Below, in pieces: positions 26,387 through 35,970 of a DNA stretch of 64,000 nt (the first letter of the stretch is position 1; each line of letters begins with the position of its first letter). This stretch comes from Bacillus sp. ZZV12-4809 (GTDB lineage: Bacteria > Bacillota > Bacilli > Bacillales > Cytobacillaceae), in NCBI RefSeq assembly GCF_009849585.1, contig NZ_VCRN01000003.1:62001-126000 (forward strand), read 5' to 3'. Both the position numbers and the translations under genes were made by a program. The notes under the pieces are model-generated. The model was given only the letters and a program-made list of their open reading frames with translations, was not told where the DNA came from and did not search any database.

Positions 26387-27266
26387 TGTGCGCAAATCTT
26401 ACGAAGAGATGGATGCTGTTGAAAATGTCAGTATTCAAGTGAATAGAGGATCCATCTACGGCTTACTTGGTTCCAATGGAGCCGGAAAAACAACACTTTT
26501 AAAGCTTTTGGCAGGCATCTATGCAGAGGATGAAGGATCCATTGCCATTGACGGCCAGCCGGTGTTCGAAAATCCGCAAATGAAAGATAAGATCTTTTTT
26601 ATTCAGGATCATCCCTATTTTCTGCCTCAATATACTGTTAAGCAAATGGCGCTGTTTTATAAAAACATATACAGCGGGTGGGATGAAGAGCGTTTTGAGG
26701 AACTGGCAGCTATTTTTGAAATGGATACGAATAAGAAGATTCATAGATTTTCAAAAGGCATTCAGAGGCAGGCTGCTTTTATTCTTGCTTTGTCTGCAAG
26801 GCCCGAAGTGTTAATTTTGGATGAGCCTATGGACGGGCTTGACCCTGTCATTAGGAAGAAAGTGAAAAGTCTGCTGATCGATGAGGTTGCTGAAAGAGAA
26901 ATGACGATTCTTATTTCCTCGCATAATCTGCGTGAAGTTGAAGATTTATGTGATTTTATAGGCATTATGCATAATGGGCGTATGATTCTGGAGAAAGATC
27001 TTGATGACCTCAAAACAGATACACATAAAATCCAAGTGGCCTTTAAAGGATCTGTACCGGCCATTTTCGATTCGCTGAAAATCCTTCATAAAGAAAAAAG
27101 AGGGAGCATTATGATCTGCATTGTAAAGGGAGATGCAAAGGAAATATCATCATACGTAGAACAATTTAAGCCAGTGATTTTCGATATGCTTTCCTTGACA
27201 TTAGAGGAGATTTTCATTTATGAAATGGGGGACATTGGATATGCAGTCCAAAACATCCTTGATTAA
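26370..27266 (+). CDS. ABC transporter ATP-binding protein, YtrB-like
   Basis: 298 residues from ATG 26370, overlapping the regulator, with AGGGGGAGGG upstream. Walker A is GSNGAGKTT (about residues 36-44), the signature is the degenerate FSKGIQRQ, Walker B is LILDEPMDGLD, and the H-loop is SSHNL. The Walker motifs are intact, so ATP hydrolysis is expected. A C-terminal domain of about 80 residues follows, as in ATPases of drug or bacitracin-type exporters. It pairs with the large permease that overlaps its 3' end. Confidence 0.88.
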   Translation: MIKIRNVRKSYEEMDAVENVSIQVNRGSIYGLLGSNGAGKTTLLKLLAGIYAEDEGSIAIDGQPVFENPQMKDKIFFIQDHPYFLPQYTVKQMALFYKNIYSGWDEERFEELAAIFEMDTNKKIHRFSKGIQRQAAFILALSARPEVLILDEPMDGLDPVIRKKVKSLLIDEVAEREMTILISSHNLREVEDLCDFIGIMHNGRMILEKDLDDLKTDTHKIQVAFKGSVPAIFDSLKILHKEKRGSIMICIVKGDAKEISSYVEQFKPVIFDMLSLTLEEIFIYEMGDIGYAVQNILD

Positions 27267-29196
27267 AAGAGAAATTTTAAAAACGATCTTCAGAAGTGTC
27301 GGCTGGGTTTCTATTGTGTATTTTCTTGGACTATTCTTTGCCATTCCACTTGATATCATAATGAATTCTTCAGAGGAACAGCGGAAATTCCTGGACATTG
27401 AAAATCTGTATCAATACAACTTCCAGCTCCAATTTATCCTTAGTATTTCAGTACCGGTGATCTTGTCTGTGTTCTTATTCAGGTATACACAGGTAAAACA
27501 ATATAGCGATTTATTGCACAGCCTTCCTGTTAAGAGGGAATCCATTTTCCATCAATATGCGTTAACAGGAATTATGCTGTTAATTTTGCCGGTTTTACTC
27601 ATTGCCCTGATTGTTCTGTTCCTTTACCAGCCCTTGAATCTGCAGGATTTTTATTCAGTCGGAGAGATCATCAAATGGGTGGGCATCACACTATTATTTA
27701 ATATGGTTCTTTACATGACAGGGGTTTCTGTGGGAATGCTGACCGGTTTATCTGCGGTCCAGGGTGTCTTAACCTATATTTTTCTATTGCTTCCTGTAGG
27801 TCTGATCATTTTGGTATCCATTAATTTGCCTTACTATTTATTCGGCTTTCCAGACCAATATTATATGACAAGCAAATTCGAAAAGTTCTCTCCTTTAATT
27901 ACAATTACTCAGATGAATGAGCGTACACCATCTAGTGTGGAAGCAGTCATATATCTCTTGCTTATTGTGTGTCTGTATTTTGTTGGTTTGCAGATCTATA
28001 AAAGGAGAAGAATGGAGGCTGTCTCCCACTCGCTTGTTTTTCCGATCACAAAACCCATTTTTAAATATGGAGTAACGTTCTGTTCCATGCTTCTTGGGGG
28101 CGGTTATTTTGGTGAGATGCAGGACGGCATAGCCTGGATTATATCGGGATATGTGTTTGGAGCATTGATCGGTTATGCTGCGGCCGAGATGGTTCTCCAG
28201 AAATCATGGCGAGTGACTATTCATGTAAAAGGATTGATGATTTACACAGCCGTAATGGCGGCTTTATTCGTCTTATTCCAATTTGATTTGACTCAATATG
28301 AAAAAAGCATACCGCGGAGCAATGAAATTGAGCGTGTCTATTTCAGCGATAATTTTTACCTTTATAGTGATGCAGATCATGAAGAACCGTTATATTTAAA
28401 AGAATACGAAAATATTGATTTGGTCAGAAGGTTTCATGAGAAGCTTGTAGAGGATGAACACAGGCATGAGCATGTTTCAGGACGTGATTCTGTCTTTATT
28501 GTGTATGAATTGAAGAATGGCGAAAAGCTGGTACGCTCGTATAGCATTAATAAAAGAGAATATAAGCCATTTCTCAAGCTGATTTATGAATCGAAGGAAT
28601 ATAAAATGGCAACGAATGAAATCTTTCAGGTCTCATCAGATGAAACTGCGAAAATCACGATTACTCCAACCGGGCCAGTTACAAAGCGTGTGGTTATTAC
28701 AGACAAACAAGAACTAATGGAAGCTGTTGAGATATTGACTGAGGAAGTGGAGACTGCTTCCTATGAGGAGCTGCAAGGTGACTATGAGCCATATGCAGAT
28801 ATTGAGATTTATCATAAAGACAGCAAAAAAGCATATATGACCTGGAATCCAGCGTACAAAAGATTTGAAGAATGGCTGGAAACAAAGTCATTGCTGAAGG
28901 ATGCAAAAGTTAATAGTAATGATATTTCTTTTGCACTGGCTGCTAAAGTGGAGGATATCGAAATTAACTTTGCAGCAGGGTACTCTTATGAGGAAATTTT
29001 TGAAGAAATGACTGACAGCAGATCTTCAATCAAGATAACAGATAAAGAAAAAATAGAAAGCATTTTGAGGAATTCAAATGGATCCTATGAAGGAGACTTT
29101 ATAATTGCATTCTATTTTGATGAACAAAGGTCAATTGATATTAAATGGTTCACTGAAAAAACTGTGCCGAACTTTATAAAAAAACGGCTTCAATAA
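27241..29196 (+). CDS. Large ABC transporter permease
   Basis: About 651 residues from ATG 27241, with GGGGGA inside the end of the ATPase gene. ATG 27220, with GAGGAG upstream, is a possible longer start (seven more residues). About eight hydrophobic segments fill residues 15-350, with an internal amphipathic loop. The C-terminal 300 residues are hydrophilic, charged and probably extracytoplasmic, with beta-type stretches such as IFQVSSDETAKITITPTG. This size and layout fit YtrC/D-like permeases with an extra C-terminal domain. The tail may sense or bind a ligand; that is inference. Confidence 0.8.
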   Translation: MQSKTSLIKREILKTIFRSVGWVSIVYFLGLFFAIPLDIIMNSSEEQRKFLDIENLYQYNFQLQFILSISVPVILSVFLFRYTQVKQYSDLLHSLPVKRESIFHQYALTGIMLLILPVLLIALIVLFLYQPLNLQDFYSVGEIIKWVGITLLFNMVLYMTGVSVGMLTGLSAVQGVLTYIFLLLPVGLIILVSINLPYYLFGFPDQYYMTSKFEKFSPLITITQMNERTPSSVEAVIYLLLIVCLYFVGLQIYKRRRMEAVSHSLVFPITKPIFKYGVTFCSMLLGGGYFGEMQDGIAWIISGYVFGALIGYAAAEMVLQKSWRVTIHVKGLMIYTAVMAALFVLFQFDLTQYEKSIPRSNEIERVYFSDNFYLYSDADHEEPLYLKEYENIDLVRRFHEKLVEDEHRHEHVSGRDSVFIVYELKNGEKLVRSYSINKREYKPFLKLIYESKEYKMATNEIFQVSSDETAKITITPTGPVTKRVVITDKQELMEAVEILTEEVETASYEELQGDYEPYADIEIYHKDSKKAYMTWNPAYKRFEEWLETKSLLKDAKVNSNDISFALAAKVEDIEINFAAGYSYEEIFEEMTDSRSSIKITDKEKIESILRNSNGSYEGDFIIAFYFDEQRSIDIKWFTEKTVPNFIKKRLQ

Positions 29197-29228
29197 TTCG
29201 GGAGAAATTTACGGGAGGGGGGATTCCA

Positions 29229-29750
29229 GTGATAAAACCTTCAATGGATATGAGAGAAATCTGCAGGCTCTATAATAAGCGGCTTTATCATATTGCTTAT
29301 AGCATTACCCGGGATCATTATCTTGCACAGGATGTTGTACAGGAAACCTTGATCAAGGCATATAAAAAAATGGACAGTATAGAAGATCAAGATAAGCTGG
29401 GAGCATGGTTATCATCTATTGCGACCAGAACTGCAATTGATTTTGTGCGTAAAGAAAGAAGGACGAATGAGAGGATACAGGATGCCGTTGATTTCGAAAA
29501 CTGCATGGAAAGCAGATACAGCGATCCAGGGCAGGAAGCTGAGGTCAATATGCTCCAGGAGCAGATAAACGCTTATGTTGATTCCCTCTCCTATGAACAG
29601 AAAAGGGTTTTTCAGCTGAAAACAAAGCATGGGCTGAAAGAAAGAGAAATAGCGGACATTCTACATCTCAACCCGAATACTGTTAAAACAAAATTATATC
29701 GGGTCAGACAGCATCTTAGAGAAATACTTGCCGGCCGGAATTTGGCATAA
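29229..29750 (+). CDS. ECF-type RNA polymerase sigma factor
   Basis: 173 residues from GTG 29229, with GGGAGGGGG upstream, 32 bases after the permease stop. Region 2 is at about residues 10-75 ([20 protein letters not shown], then [15 protein letters not shown] and [18 protein letters not shown]). Region 4 is at about 115-165 ([40 protein letters not shown]). It belongs with SigM/SigV/SigX-like factors. No anti-sigma gene lies next to it: a terminator follows immediately. Control may come from the YtrA-type repressor at the head of the operon or from the permease itself. Confidence 0.88.
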   Translation: MIKPSMDMREICRLYNKRLYHIAYSITRDHYLAQDVVQETLIKAYKKMDSIEDQDKLGAWLSSIATRTAIDFVRKERRTNERIQDAVDFENCMESRYSDPGQEAEVNMLQEQINAYVDSLSYEQKRVFQLKTKHGLKEREIADILHLNPNTVKTKLYRVRQHLREILAGRNLA

Positions 29751-29752
29751 AC

Positions 29753-29782
29753 AAACAGCTTCTGAAAAGGAGCTGTTTTTTT
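29753..29782 (+). terminator. Terminator of the GntR/ABC/ECF operon
   Basis: AAACAGCT (29753-29760) pairs with AGCTGTTT (29771-29778), followed by T. Confidence 0.8.
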
Positions 29783-29886
29783 GTTATTACCAGGTATTCA
29801 TAAATATTCAGCCGGTCAGCAGGAAAAACCTCTTTACAAATGGAAATGACATCATAGAAAACCTGATTTATAAAAGGAGGTTCACT

Positions 29887-30654
29887 ATGGAACTGAGAGA
29901 ATGTAAAGCCATAATTACGGGCGGTGCCTCTGGGCTTGGAGAGGCGACAGTGAGAAAAATAGCCGGTAGCGGAGGAAAGGTGCTTATTGCGGATTTAGCG
30001 GAAGATCGGGCAGTTCATCTGTTAAGGGAACTGGGGGATAATGTTCTTTTTCTGAAAACGGATGTAACAAAAGAAGAAGACGTGCAAATGGCGGTGGCCT
30101 TCGCTTCTAAACAATTTGACAGCATTAATACTGCAGTTAACTGCGCAGGCATCGGGATTGCCTCAAAACTGCTGGGACGAAAAGGAGTCCACTCACTGGA
30201 CATGTTTCAAAGGGTCATTTCGATTAATCTGATTGGGACTTTTAATGTCATTCGTCTGGCGGCAGAACAAATAGCAAAAAATGACCCAAATGATCAAGGA
30301 GAAAGAGGAGTGATTATTAATACGGCTTCAGTCGCTGCCTTTGAAGGGCAAATTGGCCAGGCGGCTTATAGTGCATCCAAAGGAGGAGTGGTTGGCATGA
30401 CACTGCCGATCGCCAGGGAGCTTGCGGCTTATGGGATTCGTGTGATGACAATTGCCCCTGGACTGTTTAATACACCAATGTTTGAATCGCTGCCTGAGGA
30501 GGCAAGGGATTCTTTGGGGAAAATGGTGCCTTTCCCTTCAAGGCTGGGATTTCCGGAGGAATATGCCAGGCTTGCTGAAAGTATACTAGTGAATCCGATG
30601 CTGAATGGAGAAACAATCCGGCTGGATGGAGGCATCCGCATGCAGCCAAAGTAA
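29887..30654 (+). CDS. SDR-family 3-hydroxyacyl-CoA dehydrogenase, HSD10-like
   Basis: 255 residues. ATG 29887 follows AGGAGG. Rossmann motif [10 protein letters not shown] (about residues 11-20), NCAG for structural support, and the catalytic Ser region with YSASK (Tyr and Lys). The sequence STLD-type ends differ from FabG, and the overall pattern ([17 protein letters not shown] near the C-terminus) resembles type II 3-hydroxyacyl-CoA dehydrogenase. That enzyme oxidises short or 2-methyl-branched 3-hydroxyacyl-CoAs with NAD+. It sits just before the acyl-CoA dehydrogenase operon, where it would supply the third beta-oxidation step. Confidence 0.82.
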   Translation: MELRECKAIITGGASGLGEATVRKIAGSGGKVLIADLAEDRAVHLLRELGDNVLFLKTDVTKEEDVQMAVAFASKQFDSINTAVNCAGIGIASKLLGRKGVHSLDMFQRVISINLIGTFNVIRLAAEQIAKNDPNDQGERGVIINTASVAAFEGQIGQAAYSASKGGVVGMTLPIARELAAYGIRVMTIAPGLFNTPMFESLPEEARDSLGKMVPFPSRLGFPEEYARLAESILVNPMLNGETIRLDGGIRMQPK

Positions 30655-30911
30655 ATAAGAAGTTCTTTTACAAAGCTGTTTTCGCAAGGTTTGTTGCTTT
30701 TTTTTTACTCATTTGTTTGCAAAGAGGGGAGTTTGGAACGGAAATCAACCTTGATTACGAAAAAACAATTCTTCTAAATAGGTTAAAAATGAATTTTAAA
30801 TGTTCTAAAAATATAGATAATTATTGTACAATATAATTGTAAGCCTTTACAAATAGGGTAGTTATCACTTTGTGTTATGCCAAAAAAATTTTAGTTTCGG
30901 AGGTTCATAAT

Positions 30912-32057
30912 ATGGCAGCGTCATATCTGCAGGAAGAGCATGAAATTTTTCGGGAATCTCTGCGTAAGTTTTTAGAGAAAGAAGCCTATCCGAACTATGC
31001 TAAATGGGAAGAGGACAGAATCATTCCACGTGATTTTTGGAGTAAGATGGGGGAGCAGGGTTTTTTGTGCCCTGATATTGATGAAAAGTATGGCGGAAGC
31101 AATGTTGATTGGGGCTTCTCAGTAATTATTAATGAAGAGCTTGAACGGGTTGGCTCAGGAATGGTGGGAATCGGACTCCACAATGATATCGTCATTCCAT
31201 ATATAACTGCTTATGGCACAGATGAGCAAAAAGAAAGGTGGCTGCCAAAGTGTGCATCGGGTGAAATTATTACAGCTATTGCAATGACTGAACCTGGCGC
31301 CGGCTCTGATTTAGCAGGCATTAGAACGACAGCGAGGCTTGAAGGGGACCATTACATAGTGAATGGCGAAAAGACCTTTATTACGAACGGAATTCATTCC
31401 GATTTAATCATCATAGCATGTAAAACAGATCCCCATGCAGTTCCCCGGCATAAAGGGGTAAGCCTGCTTGCAGTCGAGAGGGGGACAGAGGGGTTTTCAA
31501 GAGGGAGGAAATTAGATAAGGTCGGTCTTCATTGCCAGGATACGGCTGAATTAATTTTTGAAGATTGCAGGGTTCCTAAAGAAAACCTAATCGGAGAAGA
31601 AGGAAAAGGTTTTCTATATTTAATGGAAAAGCTGCAGCAGGAAAGGCTTGTCGTGGCAATTGCTGCACAAGTGGCTGCAGAGGAAATGCTTAAAGTAACA
31701 ATAGATTATGTGAAAAATCGCGAGGCATTCGGAAAACCGGTCAGCAAGTTCCAGAACACTCAATTTAAAATAGCCGAAATGGCAACAGATATTGAGGTGG
31801 GAAGGGCATTCCTGGATCAATTAATTACAGAGCATATGACAGGAAAAGATGTAGTTACAAAGGTTTCCATGGCGAAATGGAAGCTGACAGAAAATGCCCG
31901 CAAGATTGCAGCTGAATGCATGCAGCTTCATGGGGGCTATGGCTATATGGAAGAATACGAGATTGCAAGGAGGTTCAGAGATATACCAGTCGCCAGCATC
32001 TATGCAGGCACAAATGAAATCATGAAAACGATTATTGCGAAAAACATGGGTCTATAG
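30912..32057 (+). CDS. Acyl-CoA dehydrogenase, long-chain or branched-chain type
   Basis: 381 residues. ATG 30912 follows CGGAGG. Signature 1 is AIAMTEPGAGSDLAGI (about residue 130) and signature 2 runs through QLHGGYGYMEEYEIARRFRD near the C-terminus. The medium-chain catalytic Glu position is Ala (YAGTNEIM), while a Glu is present in LQQERLVVA, the place used by long-chain and isovaleryl-CoA dehydrogenases. It therefore probably acts on long or branched acyl-CoAs, passing electrons to ETF. It is first in an operon with thiolase, acyl-CoA ligase and a racemase-like protein. No ETF genes are in the window. Confidence 0.88.
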   Translation: MAASYLQEEHEIFRESLRKFLEKEAYPNYAKWEEDRIIPRDFWSKMGEQGFLCPDIDEKYGGSNVDWGFSVIINEELERVGSGMVGIGLHNDIVIPYITAYGTDEQKERWLPKCASGEIITAIAMTEPGAGSDLAGIRTTARLEGDHYIVNGEKTFITNGIHSDLIIIACKTDPHAVPRHKGVSLLAVERGTEGFSRGRKLDKVGLHCQDTAELIFEDCRVPKENLIGEEGKGFLYLMEKLQQERLVVAIAAQVAAEEMLKVTIDYVKNREAFGKPVSKFQNTQFKIAEMATDIEVGRAFLDQLITEHMTGKDVVTKVSMAKWKLTENARKIAAECMQLHGGYGYMEEYEIARRFRDIPVASIYAGTNEIMKTIIAKNMGL

Positions 32058-32069
32058 GGAGGAGTATGT

Positions 32070-33221
32070 ATGCGCGAAGCTGTCATTGTCGAAGGAGTCA
32101 GAACACCTGTAGGAAGAAAAAACGGTTTATTAAAGGATATAAGGGCAGACGATCTGGCCGCTGAAGCATTAAAGTCCCTTGTCACACGGGCAGGGCTGAA
32201 TCCGGAATTAATTGATGATGTCATTCTTGGCTGTGTCTCACAAATCGGTGAACAAACAGGCGATATTGCAAGAGTTGCAGCGTTGATTGCTGGGTTCCCG
32301 ATTGAAGTGCCGGGTACAACCATAGATCGCCAATGCGGATCCAGCCAGCAGGCTGTCCACTTTGCAGCACAGGCGATTTTAGCGGGAGATATGGATATTG
32401 TGATTGCTGGCGGGGTCGAAAGCATGTCACGTGTTCCTATCGGATCCAGTTATCAGGGAGCGGAATTCAGTGAAAAACTGAAAGACAGACATGAAATCAT
32501 CCACCAGGGCTTATCAGCTGAACGCATTGCTGAAAAATATGGGTTTACAAGAGAGGAGCTAGACCGCTATTCATTCGAGAGCCATCAGAAGGCTTTAAAT
32601 GCCCAGACTGAAGGCCGGTTTGCGAAAGAGATCACACCATTGAATGTGACAATGCCGGACGGGCAGCAAATGAAGGTGACCGAAGATTCTGGCCCGAGAA
32701 AGGAAACCACTCTGGAAGCTTTGGCAAGCTTAAAAACAGTTTTTAAAGAAGATGGAGTGATTCATGCAGGCAATTCTAGTCAAATCAGTGATGGAGCAGC
32801 AGCCTTATTAATTATGTCACGTGAAAAGGCAGAAGAGCTTGGAATGAAACCGAGGTTCAGTATACTGGCGCGTACTGTAGTGGGGTCGGATCCAACATTA
32901 ATGCTGACCGGACCCATACCTGCAACAGAGAGCGTGTTAAAGAAAGCTGGACTAGCTCTTGAGGATATTGACGTGTTTGAAGTGAACGAAGCATTCGCTC
33001 CTGTACCGCTTGCCTGGCTGAAAGAAACGGGAGCGGATCCGGCAAAGCTTAATCCAAATGGAGGTGCCATTGCACTTGGCCATCCATTGGGGGGAAGCGG
33101 TGCCCGGCTGATGGTCACCATGATGCATGAACTCGAAAGAACAGGAGGGCGATATGGACTGCAGACCATGTGTGAGGGGCTTGGAATGGCAAATGCGACT
33201 ATTATTGAACGATTAGATTAA
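32070..33221 (+). CDS. Thiolase (acetyl-CoA C-acyltransferase)
   Basis: 383 residues starting 12 bases after the dehydrogenase stop, with GGGAGGAG upstream. Active-site residues are visible: the acylated Cys in DRQCGSSQ (about residue 88), NEAFAPVP, His in GGAIALGHPLGGSG and the second Cys in TMCEGLG. It cleaves 3-ketoacyl-CoA to acetyl- or propionyl-CoA plus a shortened acyl-CoA. Context points to the degradative form rather than a biosynthetic acetoacetyl-CoA thiolase. Confidence 0.92.
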   Translation: MREAVIVEGVRTPVGRKNGLLKDIRADDLAAEALKSLVTRAGLNPELIDDVILGCVSQIGEQTGDIARVAALIAGFPIEVPGTTIDRQCGSSQQAVHFAAQAILAGDMDIVIAGGVESMSRVPIGSSYQGAEFSEKLKDRHEIIHQGLSAERIAEKYGFTREELDRYSFESHQKALNAQTEGRFAKEITPLNVTMPDGQQMKVTEDSGPRKETTLEALASLKTVFKEDGVIHAGNSSQISDGAAALLIMSREKAEELGMKPRFSILARTVVGSDPTLMLTGPIPATESVLKKAGLALEDIDVFEVNEAFAPVPLAWLKETGADPAKLNPNGGAIALGHPLGGSGARLMVTMMHELERTGGRYGLQTMCEGLGMANATIIERLD

Positions 33222-33240
33222 TAAATGGGGAGGAATGAAA

Positions 33241-34809
33241 ATGACAACTACTATAGGAAGAATTTTTGATCTTACGGCCGGAAAGTTTCCGGATAAAGAA
33301 GCTCTGTATGATGTCAGAAAAAATCTGCGTTTTACCTATAAGGAATGGAGTTTTGAGATTAATAGATTGGCTAATGCCTTATTGAATGCAGGCGTCAGGA
33401 AGGGTGACAGGGTTTCAACCTGCCTCTTTAACACCGAGGAACTTGCAACAGCGTTTTTTGCCTGTGCAAAAATCGGTGCCGTTTTTAATCCGATCAACTT
33501 TAGGCTGATGTCAGAAGAAATTGCTTATATTCTGCAGGATGCAGAGCCAAAAGTAGTGTTATTTGAGCAAATGCTGGAATTCGGCATTACCCCCATTGCT
33601 AAGCGTTTTCCGCGTACAGAATTCTGGTACATTGATGACAATCCGCCCCCATACGCTTCATCCTACAGGAAAAAGGTGGATGAAGCATCACTTGATGAAA
33701 TAGACATCGAGATACATGAAAATGATTTGTACGCAATCATGTACACAAGCGGCACTACTGGAAGGCCAAAGGGTGTAGTCCACAAACACAGGGATATGGC
33801 TGAACAAAGTCTGATTGTTATAGGGGCGACTAAGCTTGAAAGCAGTGATAATGGACTTGTGACTGCACCTATGTTCCATTGCGCAGAGCTTCATTGTGCC
33901 TTCTTGCCGAGGGTGCATGTGGGTGCTGCCAATACCATCCTCCACCACTTTGATGCAAAGGAAGTATTTCGGTTAATCACAGAAGAGAAAATCACCAAGT
34001 TTTTTGCAGCTCCTACGATGTGGAATATGCTGCTGCAGGAAAACTTATGCCGTTATAACCTGAAGAGCCTTAAGCTGGGATTGTATGGAGCAGCACCAAT
34101 GGCTCCTGCTCTGGTTATGGCATGCCGTGAAAAATTAGGCATCTCCCTCGTTCAGGCATATGGAATGACCGAGATGGGTCCGGCGATTACGTTTTTATCG
34201 GAAGATGATCAAATCAGGAAAGCCGGCTCAGCAGGACAGGCCTGCTTAAATCATGAGATCAGGATTGTAAGACCGCATGAGAATGGTCCATCGAATCCTG
34301 ATGATGTGGTGCCTTCAGGAGAAACGGGTGAAATCATTGTAAAGGGACCATGCATGATGAGTGGATATTTTAATCGGGAAGAAGCAACCGAACACGCCAT
34401 GCATGGAGGATGGTACCACTCAGGCGACATCGGCTATCTGGATGAAGAGGGCTTCTTGTACGTCAAGGACAGAGTAGACGATATGATTATTAGCGGCGGT
34501 GAAAATATTTATCCGCGTGAAGTGGAGGATCTTTTATATACGCACAACGGTGTCCTGGATGTGGCAGTAATCGGGCAGCCTGATGACCGCTGGGGTGAAA
34601 CCGTAACAGCATTTGTTGTCAAAAAAGATCCGGCACTGACTGAAGAAGAACTCGATGAATTGTGCAGGAATAGTGATGAACTTGCCAATTATAAGCGGCC
34701 GAGAAAATATGTATTCTGTGATGCATTGCCTAGAAATGCGAGCGGCAAAATTCAAAAGTTCATGCTCCGCAAGCAGCTGGAGGATCTTTTTGCTGAAGGG
34801 AAAATGTAG
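33241..34809 (+). CDS. AMP-forming acyl-CoA synthetase
   Basis: About 522 residues. ATG 33241 is preferred over ATG 33235 because GGGGAGGA ends seven bases before it. P-loop-like motif YTSGTTGRPKGVVHK (about residue 165), the A5 motif QAYGMTEMGP, A7 YHSGDIGYLDEEGFLYVKDR and the C-terminal Lys in NASGKIQK. It activates a carboxylic acid with ATP and CoA for the adjacent beta-oxidation enzymes. The substrate is unknown; the class includes medium and long-chain acid ligases. Confidence 0.9.
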   Translation: MTTTIGRIFDLTAGKFPDKEALYDVRKNLRFTYKEWSFEINRLANALLNAGVRKGDRVSTCLFNTEELATAFFACAKIGAVFNPINFRLMSEEIAYILQDAEPKVVLFEQMLEFGITPIAKRFPRTEFWYIDDNPPPYASSYRKKVDEASLDEIDIEIHENDLYAIMYTSGTTGRPKGVVHKHRDMAEQSLIVIGATKLESSDNGLVTAPMFHCAELHCAFLPRVHVGAANTILHHFDAKEVFRLITEEKITKFFAAPTMWNMLLQENLCRYNLKSLKLGLYGAAPMAPALVMACREKLGISLVQAYGMTEMGPAITFLSEDDQIRKAGSAGQACLNHEIRIVRPHENGPSNPDDVVPSGETGEIIVKGPCMMSGYFNREEATEHAMHGGWYHSGDIGYLDEEGFLYVKDRVDDMIISGGENIYPREVEDLLYTHNGVLDVAVIGQPDDRWGETVTAFVVKKDPALTEEELDELCRNSDELANYKRPRKYVFCDALPRNASGKIQKFMLRKQLEDLFAEGKM

Positions 34810-34829
34810 CCGGAAGAAGGGATTGCACG

Positions 34830-35927
34830 ATGTTAAAAGGCATTAGAATTATTGATTTTTCCAACTATCTCCCGGGGCCGTTTGCTTCCCAGAGGATTGC
34901 AGAGCTTGGAGCAGAAGTGATAAAAGTGGAACCAGTATCCGGTGATCCCGGAAGGCATCTGGATATCAAAATAGAGGGTACCGGCGCAGTGTTTGCCGCA
35001 AATAACCGCGGCAAAAAAAGCATTACCCTTGACCTGAAGAGCGAAGAAGGGAAAAATGCAGCACTTATGCTGATATCAGAAAGCGATGCGGTGCTAGAAA
35101 GTTTTCGGCCTGGCGTCATGAAAAAGCTGGGCCTGGATTATGAAACTGTGAAAAAACACAAACCAAATATAGTTTATTGCTCTCTTACAGGCTACGGAGA
35201 GCATAAAGACTATCAATATTTAGGAAGCCATGATTTAAATTATATGGCAGTAAGCGGTGTCCTTGCCCAGCTGAAGGACCGCAGCGGGCGTCCTGTTCAT
35301 CCCACCCATACTATAGCAGATTTTATGGGTGGGTTGGCTGCAAGTGAAAGGATACTGGCAGCACTTCTTTCCAGTAAAATGTTTGGCAAGGGAGGCTATC
35401 ACTGCATTTCAATTGCGGAAGTGATGGCTTCCACGATGGGGAACCATTTGCTGATTGAGAAGAAAACAGGCTATACTAATGGACTTTCTGTATTAAACGG
35501 GGAAGTAGTGGCCTATTCTATTTATGAAACGAAGGATGCCCGGTTTGCAGCACTTGCGGCTCTGGAACCGAAATTCTGGATTAATTTCTGTAAAAATGCT
35601 GAGAGAGAGGATTGGATTGAATATCACCTCTCAAGTGCAACCAGTGATAATCCTGTCTATTTGGAGATAACCGAGTTTTTTAAAAGCAGGACATTAAAAG
35701 ACTGGACTGAATTTGGCCAAAAAGCAGATTGCTGCCTGACACCGGTACTGGAGTCAGGCGAATTGGCAGACTTCCCCTTATTCAACCGAGTTTTAGATGC
35801 TAACGGAAAATACCCCTGGGTAAAAATGCATGGCGGATTTGATTCAGCAATAGGATGTCCTCCAGATTTAGGCGAGAATAATGAGGAATTATTAAGCAGC
35901 ATCGCAAAGAAAAATATGAATGTTTAA
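34830..35927 (+). CDS. CaiB/BaiF family protein, alpha-methylacyl-CoA racemase-like
   Basis: 365 residues from ATG 34830. N-terminal GIRIIDFSNYLPGPFASQRIA and KSITLDLKSEEGK are typical of the family. The catalytic region has LGSHDLNYMAVSGVL with a His preceding Asp-Leu-Asn, and ADFMGG about 30 residues later, the His/Asp pair pattern of alpha-methylacyl-CoA racemase. Class III CoA transferases usually run near 400 residues and use an Asp, so racemase is preferred. It would interconvert 2-methyl-branched acyl-CoA epimers so that the dehydrogenase can act. A CoA transferase is the alternative. Confidence 0.8.
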   Translation: MLKGIRIIDFSNYLPGPFASQRIAELGAEVIKVEPVSGDPGRHLDIKIEGTGAVFAANNRGKKSITLDLKSEEGKNAALMLISESDAVLESFRPGVMKKLGLDYETVKKHKPNIVYCSLTGYGEHKDYQYLGSHDLNYMAVSGVLAQLKDRSGRPVHPTHTIADFMGGLAASERILAALLSSKMFGKGGYHCISIAEVMASTMGNHLLIEKKTGYTNGLSVLNGEVVAYSIYETKDARFAALAALEPKFWINFCKNAEREDWIEYHLSSATSDNPVYLEITEFFKSRTLKDWTEFGQKADCCLTPVLESGELADFPLFNRVLDANGKYPWVKMHGGFDSAIGCPPDLGENNEELLSSIAKKNMNV

Positions 35928-35937
35928 CCGGATAAAT

Positions 35938-35969
35938 AAAGAGAGTCCCCAATTATGAGGGACTCTTTT
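35938..35969. terminator. Bidirectional terminator between converging genes
   Basis: AGAGTCCC (35942-35949) pairs with GGGACTCT (35959-35966), flanked by A on the left and T on the right. Confidence 0.8.
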
Positions 35970-35970
35970 G

